Of a stretch of 64,000 nucleotides of DNA, positions 8,306-16,821 are shown piece after piece (the first letter of the stretch is position 1; every line of letters begins with the position of its first letter). The position numbers and the translations under genes were made by a program. The notes below the pieces were generated by a model. The model worked only from the letters and a program-made list of their open reading frames with translations. It made no database searches and had not been told where the DNA came from. The stretch is from JAEVLT01 sp964484065 (GTDB lineage: Bacteria; Bacillota; Bacilli; Bacillales; Cytobacillaceae), in contig CAZAEW010000005.1 in assembly GCA_964484065.1 (NCBI GenBank), positions 1 through 64,000 on the forward strand, written 5' to 3'.

Positions 8306-9163
8306 CTAAATATCCGCAAACACCATCCGGTCTTTTCCATTAATATCATTAACAATTTCAACTGCTGCTCCGGGGAATGCTTTTTGCAAAAGCCCGGCGA
8401 CGGCAGGACCCTGGCCGGCCCCAATTTCAAAGCCAATCAGTGCCTGGTCCTTTACGACCTGCGGCAGTTCATCCATAAAACGTCTGTAGAAATCCAAGCC
8501 GTCTTCACCAGCAAACAAAGCACGGTGCGGCTCATGCTCGGTCACAACCTCGGACATCCATTCGATATCCCCATCAGGAATATACGGGGGATTCGATATG
8601 ACCACATCAAATTTTCGGTTTTGCTCCATCATCGACTTTAACAAATCCCCTTGGAAAAAGGAAACCTGCGCTCCGAGACGCTCTGCATTCAGCTCGGCCG
8701 TCCGTAATGATTCTTCCGCAATATCCGTGGCCGTCACGTTTAACGCCGGATTTTCGAGCTTCAAAGTGATAGCAATCGCGCCGCTCCCGGTCCCGACGTC
8801 AATCACATCAAGAGCTTTTTGGCCGCCGAATTTTGCTTTGATCCGCTGAAGCATTCCAAAGACAAGCTCTTCCGTTTCCGGTCTTGGGATAAGAACCGAC
8901 TCGTTCACGATAAACGTCCTGCCGTAAAATTCCTCGGAACCGATCATGTACTGAATCGGCATTCCTTTAACATGTTCGTGGACTGCTTTTTCAAAACGGA
9001 GCCACAGGGACGGTTCGAGTGATTCTCTGATGTTGGCAAACAGCTGCGAGCGCGACATCCCGGTGAAATGGCGGAGTAAAAGCTCGCCCGCGTTCTCGTC
9101 GCGATTATTTTTTTTTAAAAAAGAAGAAGCCCAGAAAAGAGCTTCAAAGATTTTTTTACTCAT
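8306..9163 (-). CDS. prmC: Peptide chain release factor N5-glutamine methyltransferase
   Basis: PrmC methylates the glutamine of the GGQ motif in release factors using S-adenosylmethionine, increasing termination efficiency. The protein has an N-terminal helical release-factor-binding domain (about 1-80) and a Rossmann methyltransferase domain with VIDVGTGSGAIAI (SAM loop) and the diagnostic catalytic NPPY motif. The ATG at 9163 overlaps the prfA stop by 8 nt (ATGAGTAA), so translation is likely coupled. A TTG five codons upstream is possible, but the N-terminal SKKIFEALFWASS aligns with known family starts. The neighbour is its substrate, RF1. Confidence 0.94.
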   Translation of the reverse strand: MSKKIFEALFWASSFLKKNNRDENAGELLLRHFTGMSRSQLFANIRESLEPSLWLRFEKAVHEHVKGMPIQYMIGSEEFYGRTFIVNESVLIPRPETEELVFGMLQRIKAKFGGQKALDVIDVGTGSGAIAITLKLENPALNVTATDIAEESLRTAELNAERLGAQVSFFQGDLLKSMMEQNRKFDVVISNPPYIPDGDIEWMSEVVTEHEPHRALFAGEDGLDFYRRFMDELPQVVKDQALIGFEIGAGQGPAVAGLLQKAFPGAAVEIVNDINGKDRMVFADI

Positions 9164-10229
9164 CTGATTGATTTTCAAGCTTTCTTGATTGATCTTCGAG
9201 GATTAGCGCATCGATGATCTCGTCAAGCTTGCCTCCTAGAATTTGATCCAATTTTTGCAAAGTCAGACCGATCCGGTGGTCGGTGACGCGGTTTTGCGGG
9301 AAGTTGTAGGTACGGATCCGCTCGGAGCGATCCCCTGTACCAACTGCGGATTTACGATGCTGATCATACTCAGCCTGGGCTTCCTGCTGGAATTTATCAT
9401 AAACCCGGGCGCGGAGAACTTTCATCGCTTTATCACGGTTTTTATGCTGCGATTTTTCATCCTGACAGGTGACAACGATTCCGGTTGGAATATGCGTTAA
9501 GCGAACAGCTGACGCGGTCGTGTTAACGCTCTGTCCGCCGGCGCCGCTTGAGCAATAAGTATCGAAACGGATATCCTTATCTTGAATATCAACTTCGACA
9601 TCCTCTGCTTCCGGAAGGCAGGCTACTGTTGCAGTTGACGTGTGGATCCGTCCGCCTGATTCGGTTTCCGGAACGCGCTGGACGCGGTGGGCGCCGTTTT
9701 CAAATTTTAATTTGGAATAGGCTCCGGTCCCGTTGATCATAAAGGTAATTTCTTTGAAGCCGCCAAGGCCGGTCGGGTTTGCATCGATGAGTTCTGTTTT
9801 CCAGCCCTGTGCTTCCGCAAAGCGGCTGTACATCCGATACAAGTCGCCGGCAAAAAGAGCTGCTTCATCACCACCCGCTGCTCCGCGGATTTCGAAGATA
9901 ACGTTTTTGTCATCATTCGGGTCTTTTGGAATAAGGAGAATCCGCATTTTTTCCTGAAGCTCGGTGATTTGTGCCTCAAGGTCGCTGACTTCTGCTTTGA
10001 CCATTTCGCGCATTTCTGAGTCGAGTTTTTCATCCAGCATAGATTTGGCATCCTGAAGCTGGGTGCGGGCTTCTTTATACTCTCGGTAGGTTTGCACGGT
10101 TTCTTGTATATCAGATTGTTCTTTTGAATAGTCACGAAGTTTTTTTGAATCATTAATAATTTCCGGATCGCTTAAAAGCTCATTTAATCTTTCGTAGCGA
10201 TCTTCAACAGATTGAAGACGATCGAACAC
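9156..10229 (-). CDS. prfA: Peptide chain release factor 1
   Basis: RF1 recognises UAA and UAG codons and triggers peptide release on the ribosome. The 357-residue product has normal length, with a coiled N-terminal domain (about 1-100), the codon-recognition domain, and the GGQ catalytic loop SSGAGGQSVNTTASAVRL near residue 230, plus the downstream SQHKNRDKAM and GDRSERIRTYNFPQNRVTDHR signatures. The start codon is GTG with GAGGTG seven nt upstream. It heads a two-gene unit with prmC, which methylates its GGQ glutamine. A structured repeat element lies in the gap upstream. Confidence 0.97.
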   Translation of the reverse strand: MFDRLQSVEDRYERLNELLSDPEIINDSKKLRDYSKEQSDIQETVQTYREYKEARTQLQDAKSMLDEKLDSEMREMVKAEVSDLEAQITELQEKMRILLIPKDPNDDKNVIFEIRGAAGGDEAALFAGDLYRMYSRFAEAQGWKTELIDANPTGLGGFKEITFMINGTGAYSKLKFENGAHRVQRVPETESGGRIHTSTATVACLPEAEDVEVDIQDKDIRFDTYCSSGAGGQSVNTTASAVRLTHIPTGIVVTCQDEKSQHKNRDKAMKVLRARVYDKFQQEAQAEYDQHRKSAVGTGDRSERIRTYNFPQNRVTDHRIGLTLQKLDQILGGKLDEIIDALILEDQSRKLENQSDE

Positions 10230-10252
10230 TGTTTTTCACCTCAAATTTTATC

Positions 10253-10376
10253 CCGCTTTAACTGGCAGTAAAACCCCCACCTCAAGTGGGGGTTAGCTGC
10301 CAATAAAAGCCCGATTAGTTCAACTAACCATCAGGGAGGATGAAGGACATCCCCCCCTGATGGAAGTTTCACTTTA
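10253..10376. repeat. Two-hairpin dispersed repeat, copy 1
   Basis: Two strong hairpins, 10264-10301 (GGCAG ... CTGCC outside an ACCCCCAC/GTGGGGGT stem) and 10329-10362 (CATCAGGG ... CCCTGATG), are linked by a small TTAGTT-C-AACTAA hairpin and end in GTTTCACTTTA. The same layout, flanks and linker occur at 11962-12087 with different stem sequences. No terminal inverted repeats, target duplication or coding capacity is visible. It lies between prfA and the upstream lipoprotein gene. Confidence 0.75.
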
Positions 10377-10484
10377 TCCATAACATTCTAATTATAGTAT
10401 AGGTGAATAGTACCGTCAAAACCATTTCCATTTGAAATAATTGTCTGTATGTAAAATGCCCCGGCTGACCGGGGCCTTAAACGG

Positions 10485-10952
10485 TTATCGTCTGTCTTCC
10501 AGGACCCTTACTTCAATTTCGTAGCGGGGAAGTGCTGCAATTAATTTGCGGTGAAGATACGCTTCATCCCTGGTTCTTTCATTATTGGTCTGGATTCCTT
10601 TTTTATAGGCGGTTACCCACATCCGGCTGCCGTTAATGTTCACGCGTCCCGGTGTGAATTTTTTCGTACGCGCTACCGTCTCCCTGGCTTTATCGGTATC
10701 GATGCCGATATTCGATCCTCTCTCCGTTCCGTTTCCTGTTCCATCGAGGTCAAGGAAGTTGGGGTTTTGATTGGTAATATCCTGTTCGACTAGATGGGGC
10801 TGATCCCGCCCGACGGAGCGGTTTGACATATATTGTGGCGCACTTTTATCGGTTCGCAGGTCATATGATCTTGTACTGTTCGTTTCATCGGTTCCAGCAC
10901 AGCCGCTTGTCAGCAGCAAGCTGAAAAATGAGAAGAATAACCACTTTTTCAA
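10485..10952 (-). CDS. YhcN/YlaJ family spore lipoprotein
   Basis: This 155-residue protein starts with a lipoprotein signal peptide (hydrophobic stretch 4-17, lipobox LTSGC, lipidated Cys18). It then has a low-complexity N/S/D/R-rich stretch and a C-terminal domain of the YhcN/YlaJ sporulation lipoprotein family (ARTKKFTPGRVNINGSRMWVTAY, then RKLIAALPRYEIEV). Family members are found in spore inner membranes and influence germination or outgrowth; that role is inferred here. The gene is inserted between tdk and prfA relative to B. subtilis and is followed by a structured repeat. Confidence 0.8.
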   Translation of the reverse strand: MKKWLFFSFFSLLLTSGCAGTDETNSTRSYDLRTDKSAPQYMSNRSVGRDQPHLVEQDITNQNPNFLDLDGTGNGTERGSNIGIDTDKARETVARTKKFTPGRVNINGSRMWVTAYKKGIQTNNERTRDEAYLHRKLIAALPRYEIEVRVLEDRR

Positions 10953-11139
10953 AGTCTACACCTCCCATTTCTATCGTGCCCTGCTGGAAACAGTGATGTG
11001 CAAGTGAATTATTGCCAGTTAGGAGAGCAATTTGAAGTGTTGGCGGTTTTATTTTTTGCTGGTTTTCCAATTTTACGCAAATTAAGACGGAGAGCCCGGG
11101 CAAATGTAGATATGTTTGGGAAATAGGTAGATATCTTGC

Positions 11140-11200
11140 AAACGGCGATAAATTTTTCCTGAAAAAGTTAAAAAGCATGGCACTTATCGCCGTTTTTTTT
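11140..11200 (+). terminator. Orphan plus-strand terminator-like hairpin
   Basis: AAACGGCGATAA (11140-11151) pairs perfectly with TTATCGCCGTTT (11184-11195) and is followed by a run of T on the plus strand. No plus-strand gene lies upstream within several kb, so it may end an antisense or small RNA, or be a relic. The rest of the 278-nt gap (10953-11230) shows no gene. Confidence 0.45.
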
Positions 11201-11212
11201 GATTTTACAAAA

Positions 11213-11238
11213 AAACGCCTGAGAAAATTCTCAGACGT
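11213..11238 (-). terminator. tdk terminator
   Basis: On the minus strand CGTCTGAGAA pairs with TTCTCAGGCG around a 2-nt loop (one G-U pair), followed by TTTTTTTG. The stem starts inside the last codons of tdk. Confidence 0.8.
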
Positions 11239-11851
11239 TGGAGTTTGTCGCTTGTTTTTCAATATAACTCGTTGCAACCTTTGGCACTTCATGATGATGG
11301 CGGCAGCGCGGCTCGTAGGCTTCCGATGCGCCAACCAAAATAATCGGATCAAAATAGGATGCCGGTTTGCCGTCAATCAAGCGCTGAGTCCGGCTTGCAG
11401 GCGAGCCGCAAACGGTGCAGACAGCCTGCAGCTTTGTAATCTGCTCAGCAATTGCCATCAGCGCCGGCATCTGGCCGAACGGCTCGCCGCGAAAATCCTG
11501 ATCAAGACCGGCCGCAATAACGCGGAAGCCTTTATCGGCAAGCTGCTGAACCACTCTGACAATGCCTTCATCGAAAAATTGGATCTCATCAATTGCCACA
11601 ACGTCGATTTCCGGTTCGACGTGATGGAGAATCTCGATGGAATGGGATATCGGCTTCGCAATAAAAGAAGCACCGTTATGAGAAACGACAGCCTGGTCGC
11701 TGTAGCGATTATCAATTTTTGGTTTAAACACAGCTATTTTTTGTTTGGCAAATTGCGCTCGCCGCACCCGGCGAATTAATTCCTCAGATTTTCCGGAAAA
11801 CATACTGCCGCAGATAATCTCAACCCAGCCGCTTTGCTTCATAACATACAT
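11231..11851 (-). CDS. tdk: Thymidine kinase
   Basis: Tdk phosphorylates thymidine to dTMP in the pyrimidine salvage pathway. The product (206 residues from MYVMKQSGW) is a type II (TK1-like) kinase. It has a P-loop GSMFSGKS at about residues 15-22, a Walker B-like DEIQFF, the LDQDFRGEPFG lasso region, and a zinc site with CTVCG and a later CRHHH segment. The ATG at 11851 follows a GGAAGGGAG site and matches the start used by B. subtilis Tdk; an ATG seven codons upstream overlaps that site. It lies between rpmE and the lipoprotein gene. Confidence 0.95.
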   Translation of the reverse strand: MYVMKQSGWVEIICGSMFSGKSEELIRRVRRAQFAKQKIAVFKPKIDNRYSDQAVVSHNGASFIAKPISHSIEILHHVEPEIDVVAIDEIQFFDEGIVRVVQQLADKGFRVIAAGLDQDFRGEPFGQMPALMAIAEQITKLQAVCTVCGSPASRTQRLIDGKPASYFDPIILVGASEAYEPRCRHHHEVPKVATSYIEKQATNSNV

Positions 11852-11961
11852 AAAACAGCTTCTCCCTTCCATTTACGAAACTTTTCTAAGTAGTAGTTTA
11901 TCTAGTTCGAGAAAATAAAAAACAGGCAAGTAGACTTTCTTCTTGCCTGCTCCTAGAGCAA

Positions 11962-12087
11962 TTACCCCGCATTAACGGGCAGTAAGGGTCTTGATAATCC
12001 GTGATGTAAGGACTGCCCGTAAATGCCCGATTGGTTCAACTAGCAATCAGTGAGAAAAAACATCTCACTGATTGCAGTTTCACTTTA
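11962..12087. repeat. Two-hairpin dispersed repeat, copy 2
   Basis: ACGGGCAGT (11975-11983) pairs with ACTGCCCGT (12012-12020), and GCAATCAGTGAGA pairs perfectly with TCTCACTGATTGC (12043-12075). The linker GCCCGATTGGTTCAACTA and the right end GCAGTTTCACTTTA match copy 1 at 10253. The right edge touches the rpmE stop codon, so on the minus strand the second hairpin could act as the rpmE terminator, although it lacks a clear T-run. Confidence 0.75.
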
Positions 12088-12291
12088 CTGTTGCTTAAGG
12101 CCGTATTTTTTATTGAAACGGTCAACACGTCCGCCTGCTTCAGCGAATTTTTGACGTCCAGTGTAAAATGGATGACATTCAGAACAAGTTTCAACACGGA
12201 TTTCATTTTTTACAGATCCGCCTTCAAACGTGTTACCGCATGCGCAAGTCACCGTAACTTTTTTATAATTTGGATGAATTCCAGCTTTCAT
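12085..12291 (-). CDS. rpmE: 50S ribosomal protein L31, zinc-binding form
   Basis: L31 sits at the central protuberance and bridges the ribosomal subunits. The 68-residue protein is the cysteine-containing (C+) type: CACG near residues 16-19 and CSECHP near residues 36-41 form the zinc site. This form is replaced by the cysteine-free paralogue under zinc limitation in B. subtilis. AGGAG lies upstream of the ATG. The gene sits between rho and tdk as in B. subtilis. No Zur operator was seen. Confidence 0.97.
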   Translation of the reverse strand: MKAGIHPNYKKVTVTCACGNTFEGGSVKNEIRVETCSECHPFYTGRQKFAEAGGRVDRFNKKYGLKQQ

Positions 12292-12451
12292 TTTTTTCAG
12301 CTCCTTCCGCCCTGAATCATTCGAAACAGAGTTATCTCATGCTACAAATAAGCATGGATTACAAAAAACACACTGTCAACATTATAGCAAGCTGCCCTTG
12401 TTTTGGCAAGTACTGCTTTTTGCCTAATTAATGGAAAACCCGCCGAAAATC

Positions 12452-13717
12452 TTACGAACGGCGGCTCTTCAATTCCTCGCCAATCTGAGCAAAAAATTCT
12501 TCGTTTGTTTTAGTTTGCTTTAATTTTTTCAAGAAACGCTCGGCAAAATCCGGAGAATCGGACATAGATTTGCGGATGGCCCATAATTTGTCGAGCTGAT
12601 CTTTCGGCAATAACAACTCTTCCTTCCTTGTTCCAGAACGGCGGATATCGATCGCCGGGAAGATGCGGCGCTCGGCAAGCTGACGATCCAAATGAAGCTC
12701 CATGTTGCCGGTACCTTTAAATTCCTCATAAATCACATCATCCATGCGCGAACCGGTATCAACCAGTGCGGTTGCAAGGATCGTTAAGCTGCCGCCTTCT
12801 TCGATGTTCCGGGCTGCCCCGAAAAAGCGCTTCGGACGGTGGAAAGCAGCCGGGTCAATACCGCCTGACAGAGTCCGGCCGCTTGGCGGGATAACCAAGT
12901 TGTAAGCCCGGGCAAGACGGGTAATACTATCCATCAAGATAATGACATCGCGCTTATGCTCAACAAGGCGCATGGCCCGGTCAAGCACGAGCTCGGCCAC
13001 TTTAATATGGTTTTCTGGCACTTCGTCAAAGGTAGAGCTGACAACATCGCCTTTTACGGAGCGCTCGATGTCAGTAACCTCTTCCGGACGTTCATCAATT
13101 AACAATACGATTAATTCTGCTTCAGGATGATTAGTCGTGATGCTGTTGGCGATTTCTTTTAAAAGCATTGTTTTTCCGGCTTTTGGCGGAGCAACAATCA
13201 AACCGCGCTGACCGAAACCGACCGGTGCAAGCAAATCCATAATCCGAGTGGATAAAGCTTTCGGGGTCGTTTCCAGTTTCATTTGCCGGTCAGGATATAA
13301 TGGCGTTAAGGCCGGAAAGTGAACGCGCTCTTTTGCAGATTCCGGGTCATCGCCATTGACGGCTTCAACATGCAAAAGACCATAATATCGTTCATTTTCT
13401 TTTGGAGGCCGGACCTTACCGGAGACCTTGTCTCCATTGCGCAGGTCGAAACGGCGTATTTGTGAGGCTGAAATATATATATCTTCGGAGCTTGGCGAAT
13501 AATTAATTGGCCGCAAAAATCCAAAGCCTTCCGATTGGATAATTTCGAGAACGCCTTCCATAAAGAAATAACCCTGCAGCTCGGCGCGAGCCTTTAGGAT
13601 GGCAAAAATGAGTTCTTTTTTCGTTAACTTGCTGTAATAAGAAACTTTAAATTCACGTGCAAGCTCATAAAGTTCCTTCAGCTTCATGTTTTCTAAACCT
13701 GAAATTGTTACTTCCAT
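12452..13717 (-). CDS. rho: Transcription termination factor Rho
   Basis: Rho is the hexameric RNA helicase that terminates transcription and, in Bacillus, suppresses antisense transcription. The 421-residue product has an N-terminal helical domain (NMKLKELYELA), the cold-shock-like RNA-binding domain (GFGFLRP, about 60-120) and the RecA-type motor with Walker A APPKAGKT, Walker B VIILMDSITRLARAYN, the Q-loop and R-loop (SGGIDPAAFHRPKRFFGAARN). The start at 13717 (MEVTISGLEN) aligns with the B. subtilis protein; the reading frame is open 20 codons further upstream but without family support. The gap upstream (13778-14009) may hold the rho leader; no element was recognised. Confidence 0.97.
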   Translation of the reverse strand: MEVTISGLENMKLKELYELAREFKVSYYSKLTKKELIFAILKARAELQGYFFMEGVLEIIQSEGFGFLRPINYSPSSEDIYISASQIRRFDLRNGDKVSGKVRPPKENERYYGLLHVEAVNGDDPESAKERVHFPALTPLYPDRQMKLETTPKALSTRIMDLLAPVGFGQRGLIVAPPKAGKTMLLKEIANSITTNHPEAELIVLLIDERPEEVTDIERSVKGDVVSSTFDEVPENHIKVAELVLDRAMRLVEHKRDVIILMDSITRLARAYNLVIPPSGRTLSGGIDPAAFHRPKRFFGAARNIEEGGSLTILATALVDTGSRMDDVIYEEFKGTGNMELHLDRQLAERRIFPAIDIRRSGTRKEELLLPKDQLDKLWAIRKSMSDSPDFAERFLKKLKQTKTNEEFFAQIGEELKSRRS

Positions 13718-14009
13718 GTGTACACCACTCTTTAATATTTTGACTCTATTCCGAAACGGAAAATCCGAATTTACCATCGCGCTTTTTTGAAAAAATCATC
13801 GAACCAGATAGTAAAAGAGTTTAGGAGGAATAGGATATTGTTTTTCTAGAAGATATCTTGAAGTTTGTTAGAAAAGGAAAAATGCAGAAAGTTTTTATAT
13901 TAAAAAACAACTATTATTTTACCCTGTAAACAAAAAAATAATCAACACCTATTTTTCAATCGGATATCGATCAGGAGGAGTTAAAGCGAAAGATGAATTT
14001 CGTAGAGAT

Positions 14010-14047
14010 AAGGATGTCCCGGGAGAGTATAGGACTCCCTGAGACAT
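14010..14047 (-). terminator. glpX terminator
   Basis: GGATGTC pairs with GACATCC across an inner GGGAG/CTCCC stem with small mismatches; on the minus strand it follows the glpX stop by about 15 nt and precedes TTATCTC. Confidence 0.6.
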
Positions 14048-14062
14048 CCTGCCCTCTAAAGC

Positions 14063-15025
14063 TTATTTCATTACAAGATTTGGTTTCTTTTTCAAGCTGT
14101 GCGAACCGTCGACAAAGCGGACTGTTCCTGATTTTGCACGCATAACAACGGTATGGGTCAATCCGCGGGTTCCTTTAAATTGAACACCTTTTAACAGTTC
14201 CCCATCGGTAACACCTGTTGCTGCAAAAATGGCGTCATCGCCTTTGACAAGATCTTCCATCCGAAGAATATGGTTGACATCAAGTCCCATGCCTTTACAG
14301 CGGGTCAGCTCTGCATCATCCTGAGGGAGCAAACGGCCGATGAGTTCTCCGCCGAGACATTTTAATGCTACAGCGGCCAGCACGCCTTCCGGGGCCCCGC
14401 CAGATCCGAACAAAATATCAACGCCTGTATGGTCAAATGCGGTGTTAATAGCGCCTGCAACGTCACCGTCATTAATCAGCTTAATTCTCGCTCCAGCTTC
14501 GCGGATCTGCTGAATAATGTGGGCATGACGCTCGCGGTTTAAAACGGTTGCGACCACATCTTCAATATCCTTGTTTTTTGCTTTGGCAACAGCCTTTAAA
14601 TTATCAATCACCGGTGCATCAATATCGACAAGTCCAACGGCTTCCGGGCCAACCGCAATTTTATCCATATACATATCTGGTGCATGCAGAAGGTTTCCCT
14701 CATCAGCAATGGCAATAACCGCCAAAGCATTCCAGCCGCCGGCAGCAACAATGTTTGTTCCCTCAAGCGGGTCAACAGCGACGTCAACATGCGGGCCATG
14801 CCCTGTTCCAAGTTTTTCGCCGATATATAACATTGGCGCTTCGTCCATTTCTCCTTCTCCAATGACGACCGTACCTTGCATTGGAACAGTGTCAAACACT
14901 CTGCGCATGGCTGTAGTTGCTGCGTCGTCGGCTTCCATTTTTTTGCCGCGGCCCATCCATCTTGCTGAGGCAAGTGCTGCAGCCTCCGTAACGCGAACTA
15001 ACTCCATTGTCAAACTTCTTTCCAT
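14063..15025 (-). CDS. glpX: Fructose-1,6-bisphosphatase class II
   Basis: GlpX hydrolyses fructose 1,6-bisphosphate to fructose 6-phosphate in gluconeogenesis. The 320-residue protein shows the class II signatures: GEGEMDEAPMLYIGE (metal and substrate site), DVAVDPLEGTN, and GSGGAPEGVLAAVALK. The ATG start matches close homologues (MERSL.MELVRVTEAAALASARWMG). It lies between murA and rho in the same order as B. subtilis, next to other central-carbon genes (transaldolase, fbaA). A CcpN- or cre-type operator was not seen upstream. Confidence 0.96.
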   Translation of the reverse strand: MERSLTMELVRVTEAAALASARWMGRGKKMEADDAATTAMRRVFDTVPMQGTVVIGEGEMDEAPMLYIGEKLGTGHGPHVDVAVDPLEGTNIVAAGGWNALAVIAIADEGNLLHAPDMYMDKIAVGPEAVGLVDIDAPVIDNLKAVAKAKNKDIEDVVATVLNRERHAHIIQQIREAGARIKLINDGDVAGAINTAFDHTGVDILFGSGGAPEGVLAAVALKCLGGELIGRLLPQDDAELTRCKGMGLDVNHILRMEDLVKGDDAIFAATGVTDGELLKGVQFKGTRGLTHTVVMRAKSGTVRFVDGSHSLKKKPNLVMK

Positions 15026-15213
15026 TGATTCCAGTCCCCCAAATTTTTCTCTCCAATCTCCCTTTGGATGAGAATTTATTTTTGGTATCGGAGTATTGAT
15101 CCGATTGCCCTAAGGCGTTTTTTTCTTAGGCAATGTTTAAACTTGCCTGTTGATTTTGCGCAAAGCGCTTCCATCAACGATCTATATAAAAATTTCACCT
15201 TGGTACCCTATGT

Positions 15214-16503
15214 TTATATATTTTTTAAATGCTCAATTTCTTCTTTTGTGAGCGTTTCACGCCAAATCGTTGCTCCGAGTCCGTTTAATTTATCAACAAG
15301 GCTACTGTAGCCTCTGTCGATATGTTCCAGACCCGTTACTTCGGTCACACCTTCTGCCATCAGCCCGGCAATCACAAGAGCTGCCCCGGCCCGAAGGTCG
15401 CTTGCCTTCACCTTTGCGCCCTGCAATTGAACAGGGCCGCTGATGATCGCGGAACGTCCTTCCACTTTAATATTGGCATTCATTCTTCTCAGTTCATCAA
15501 TATGTTTAAAACGGGCACTATAAATAGTGTCGGTTACCACACTTGAACCCTCTGCTTTTGTTAACAAAGTTGTAATCGGCTGTTGAAGGTCGGTTGGGAA
15601 GCCGGGATAAACGAGCGTTTTGATGTCAACTGCTTTCAGCCCCTTTGTTCCAGGCGAAACGAAAATTTGGTCATCTTCTGATTCAACATTGACGCCCATT
15701 TCTCTCAGCTTTGCCGTTAGTGACTCTAAGTGGTGCGGAATAACATTGTCGATTAAAATTCCCTCGCTCGCTGCGGCACCGATAATCATGTATGTACCGG
15801 CTTCAATTCGGTCAGGAATAATGGTATGGCGGCAGCCATGGAGATGTTCAACACCATCAATCCGGATGACATCCGTTCCGGCCCCTTTTATTTTTGCTCC
15901 CATATTCGTTAACAATGTGGCGACATCGATGATTTCCGGTTCTTTCGCGGCATTTTCAATGACTGTCCGCCCTTTTGCTCTTACGGCAGCAAGCATGATA
16001 TTAATCGTCGCCCCCACACTGACAACGTCAAGATAGATACGGGCTCCGCGAAGCTCATCCGCGCGCAGATAGATCGCACCCTGCTCATTGGTGACGCTCG
16101 CACCAAGCGCTTCGAAACCTTTGATATGCTGGTCAATCGGCCGCGGGCCAAGATGGCAGCCGCCCGGCAGACCAATGACCGCTTTATTAAAACGGCCCAG
16201 CATCGCGCCCATTAAATAATAGGAAGCACGCAATTTTTTTACTTTTCCATTCGGAAGAGGCATCGAAATCATGTTCGATGGATCTACCGTCATTTCTTCA
16301 TCGGAAAACTGAACCGTGCCGCCAATTTCCTCGAGCAGACCTTTGAGCATGCTCACATCAGAAATATCCGGAAGACCTTCAATTGTTACAGGTGAATCTG
16401 CCAAAATGGTCGCTGGGATTAACGCAACAGCACTGTTTTTTGCACCACTTATCCTTACGGTTCCTTTTAACGGATAACCGCCAGCAATCATAAGTTTTTC
16501 CAT
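15214..16503 (-). CDS. murA: UDP-N-acetylglucosamine 1-carboxyvinyltransferase (MurAB/MurZ type)
   Basis: MurA transfers enolpyruvate from PEP to UDP-GlcNAc, the first committed step of peptidoglycan synthesis. The 429-residue enzyme has the SGAKNSAVALIPA substrate motif near the N-terminus and the active-site cysteine in LPGGCHLGPRPIDQHIKGFEALGA, so it should be sensitive to fosfomycin. Position between glpX and the transaldolase identifies it with the second Bacillus paralogue (MurAB/MurZ) rather than the atp-linked MurAA. A GAAGGGAG ribosome site precedes the ATG. Confidence 0.95.
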   Translation of the reverse strand: MEKLMIAGGYPLKGTVRISGAKNSAVALIPATILADSPVTIEGLPDISDVSMLKGLLEEIGGTVQFSDEEMTVDPSNMISMPLPNGKVKKLRASYYLMGAMLGRFNKAVIGLPGGCHLGPRPIDQHIKGFEALGASVTNEQGAIYLRADELRGARIYLDVVSVGATINIMLAAVRAKGRTVIENAAKEPEIIDVATLLTNMGAKIKGAGTDVIRIDGVEHLHGCRHTIIPDRIEAGTYMIIGAAASEGILIDNVIPHHLESLTAKLREMGVNVESEDDQIFVSPGTKGLKAVDIKTLVYPGFPTDLQQPITTLLTKAEGSSVVTDTIYSARFKHIDELRRMNANIKVEGRSAIISGPVQLQGAKVKASDLRAGAALVIAGLMAEGVTEVTGLEHIDRGYSSLVDKLNGLGATIWRETLTKEEIEHLKNI

Positions 16504-16821
16504 TTTTTACTCCCTTCCTAGCCTCATGCCTTGTCATAACTTATTTATTTAACGGTCTGTTTTTTTCAAAAATAGAGGAAACAATTTCCGCGAATAAAAG
16601 ACATTTTCCGACAGATTGTCTACTTTATAGTTTACACGATAAATTCAATTTCATGTATGGTAATTCAAAAAAGTTGTAAAAAAATGAAAAAAACTTTTTG
16701 CCAATTGCTGGCGACTAGTGATTATGCGAGAAAAGCGCTAGTAACACAGGTGCCCTTATTCGTAGAATGCTACGTTCAGTACACTAGTCCCTAAGCGCTT
16801 TGGCTGACCATTCTATGCAAT
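16504..16821 (-). other. Gene-free 318-nt gap with nested inverted repeats
   Basis: No gene is supported here. Near the tal end, GACTAGTG (16713-16720) pairs with CACTAGTC (16782-16789), AAGCGCT (16733-16739) with AGCGCTT (16794-16800), and a small CGTAG/CTACG hairpin sits inside (16761-16774). The first two pairings are mutually offset, so they cannot both form. On the minus strand the AGCGCT stem ends in TTTTCTCG about 20-90 nt after the tal stop and could terminate transcription. The remainder would be the murA leader and promoter. Confidence 0.6.

Noticed and set aside
15103..15128. Terminator between murA and glpX
   Set aside because: TTGCC(C)TAAG/CTTAGGCAA forms a stem, but no T-run follows on the minus strand, where the genes lie.
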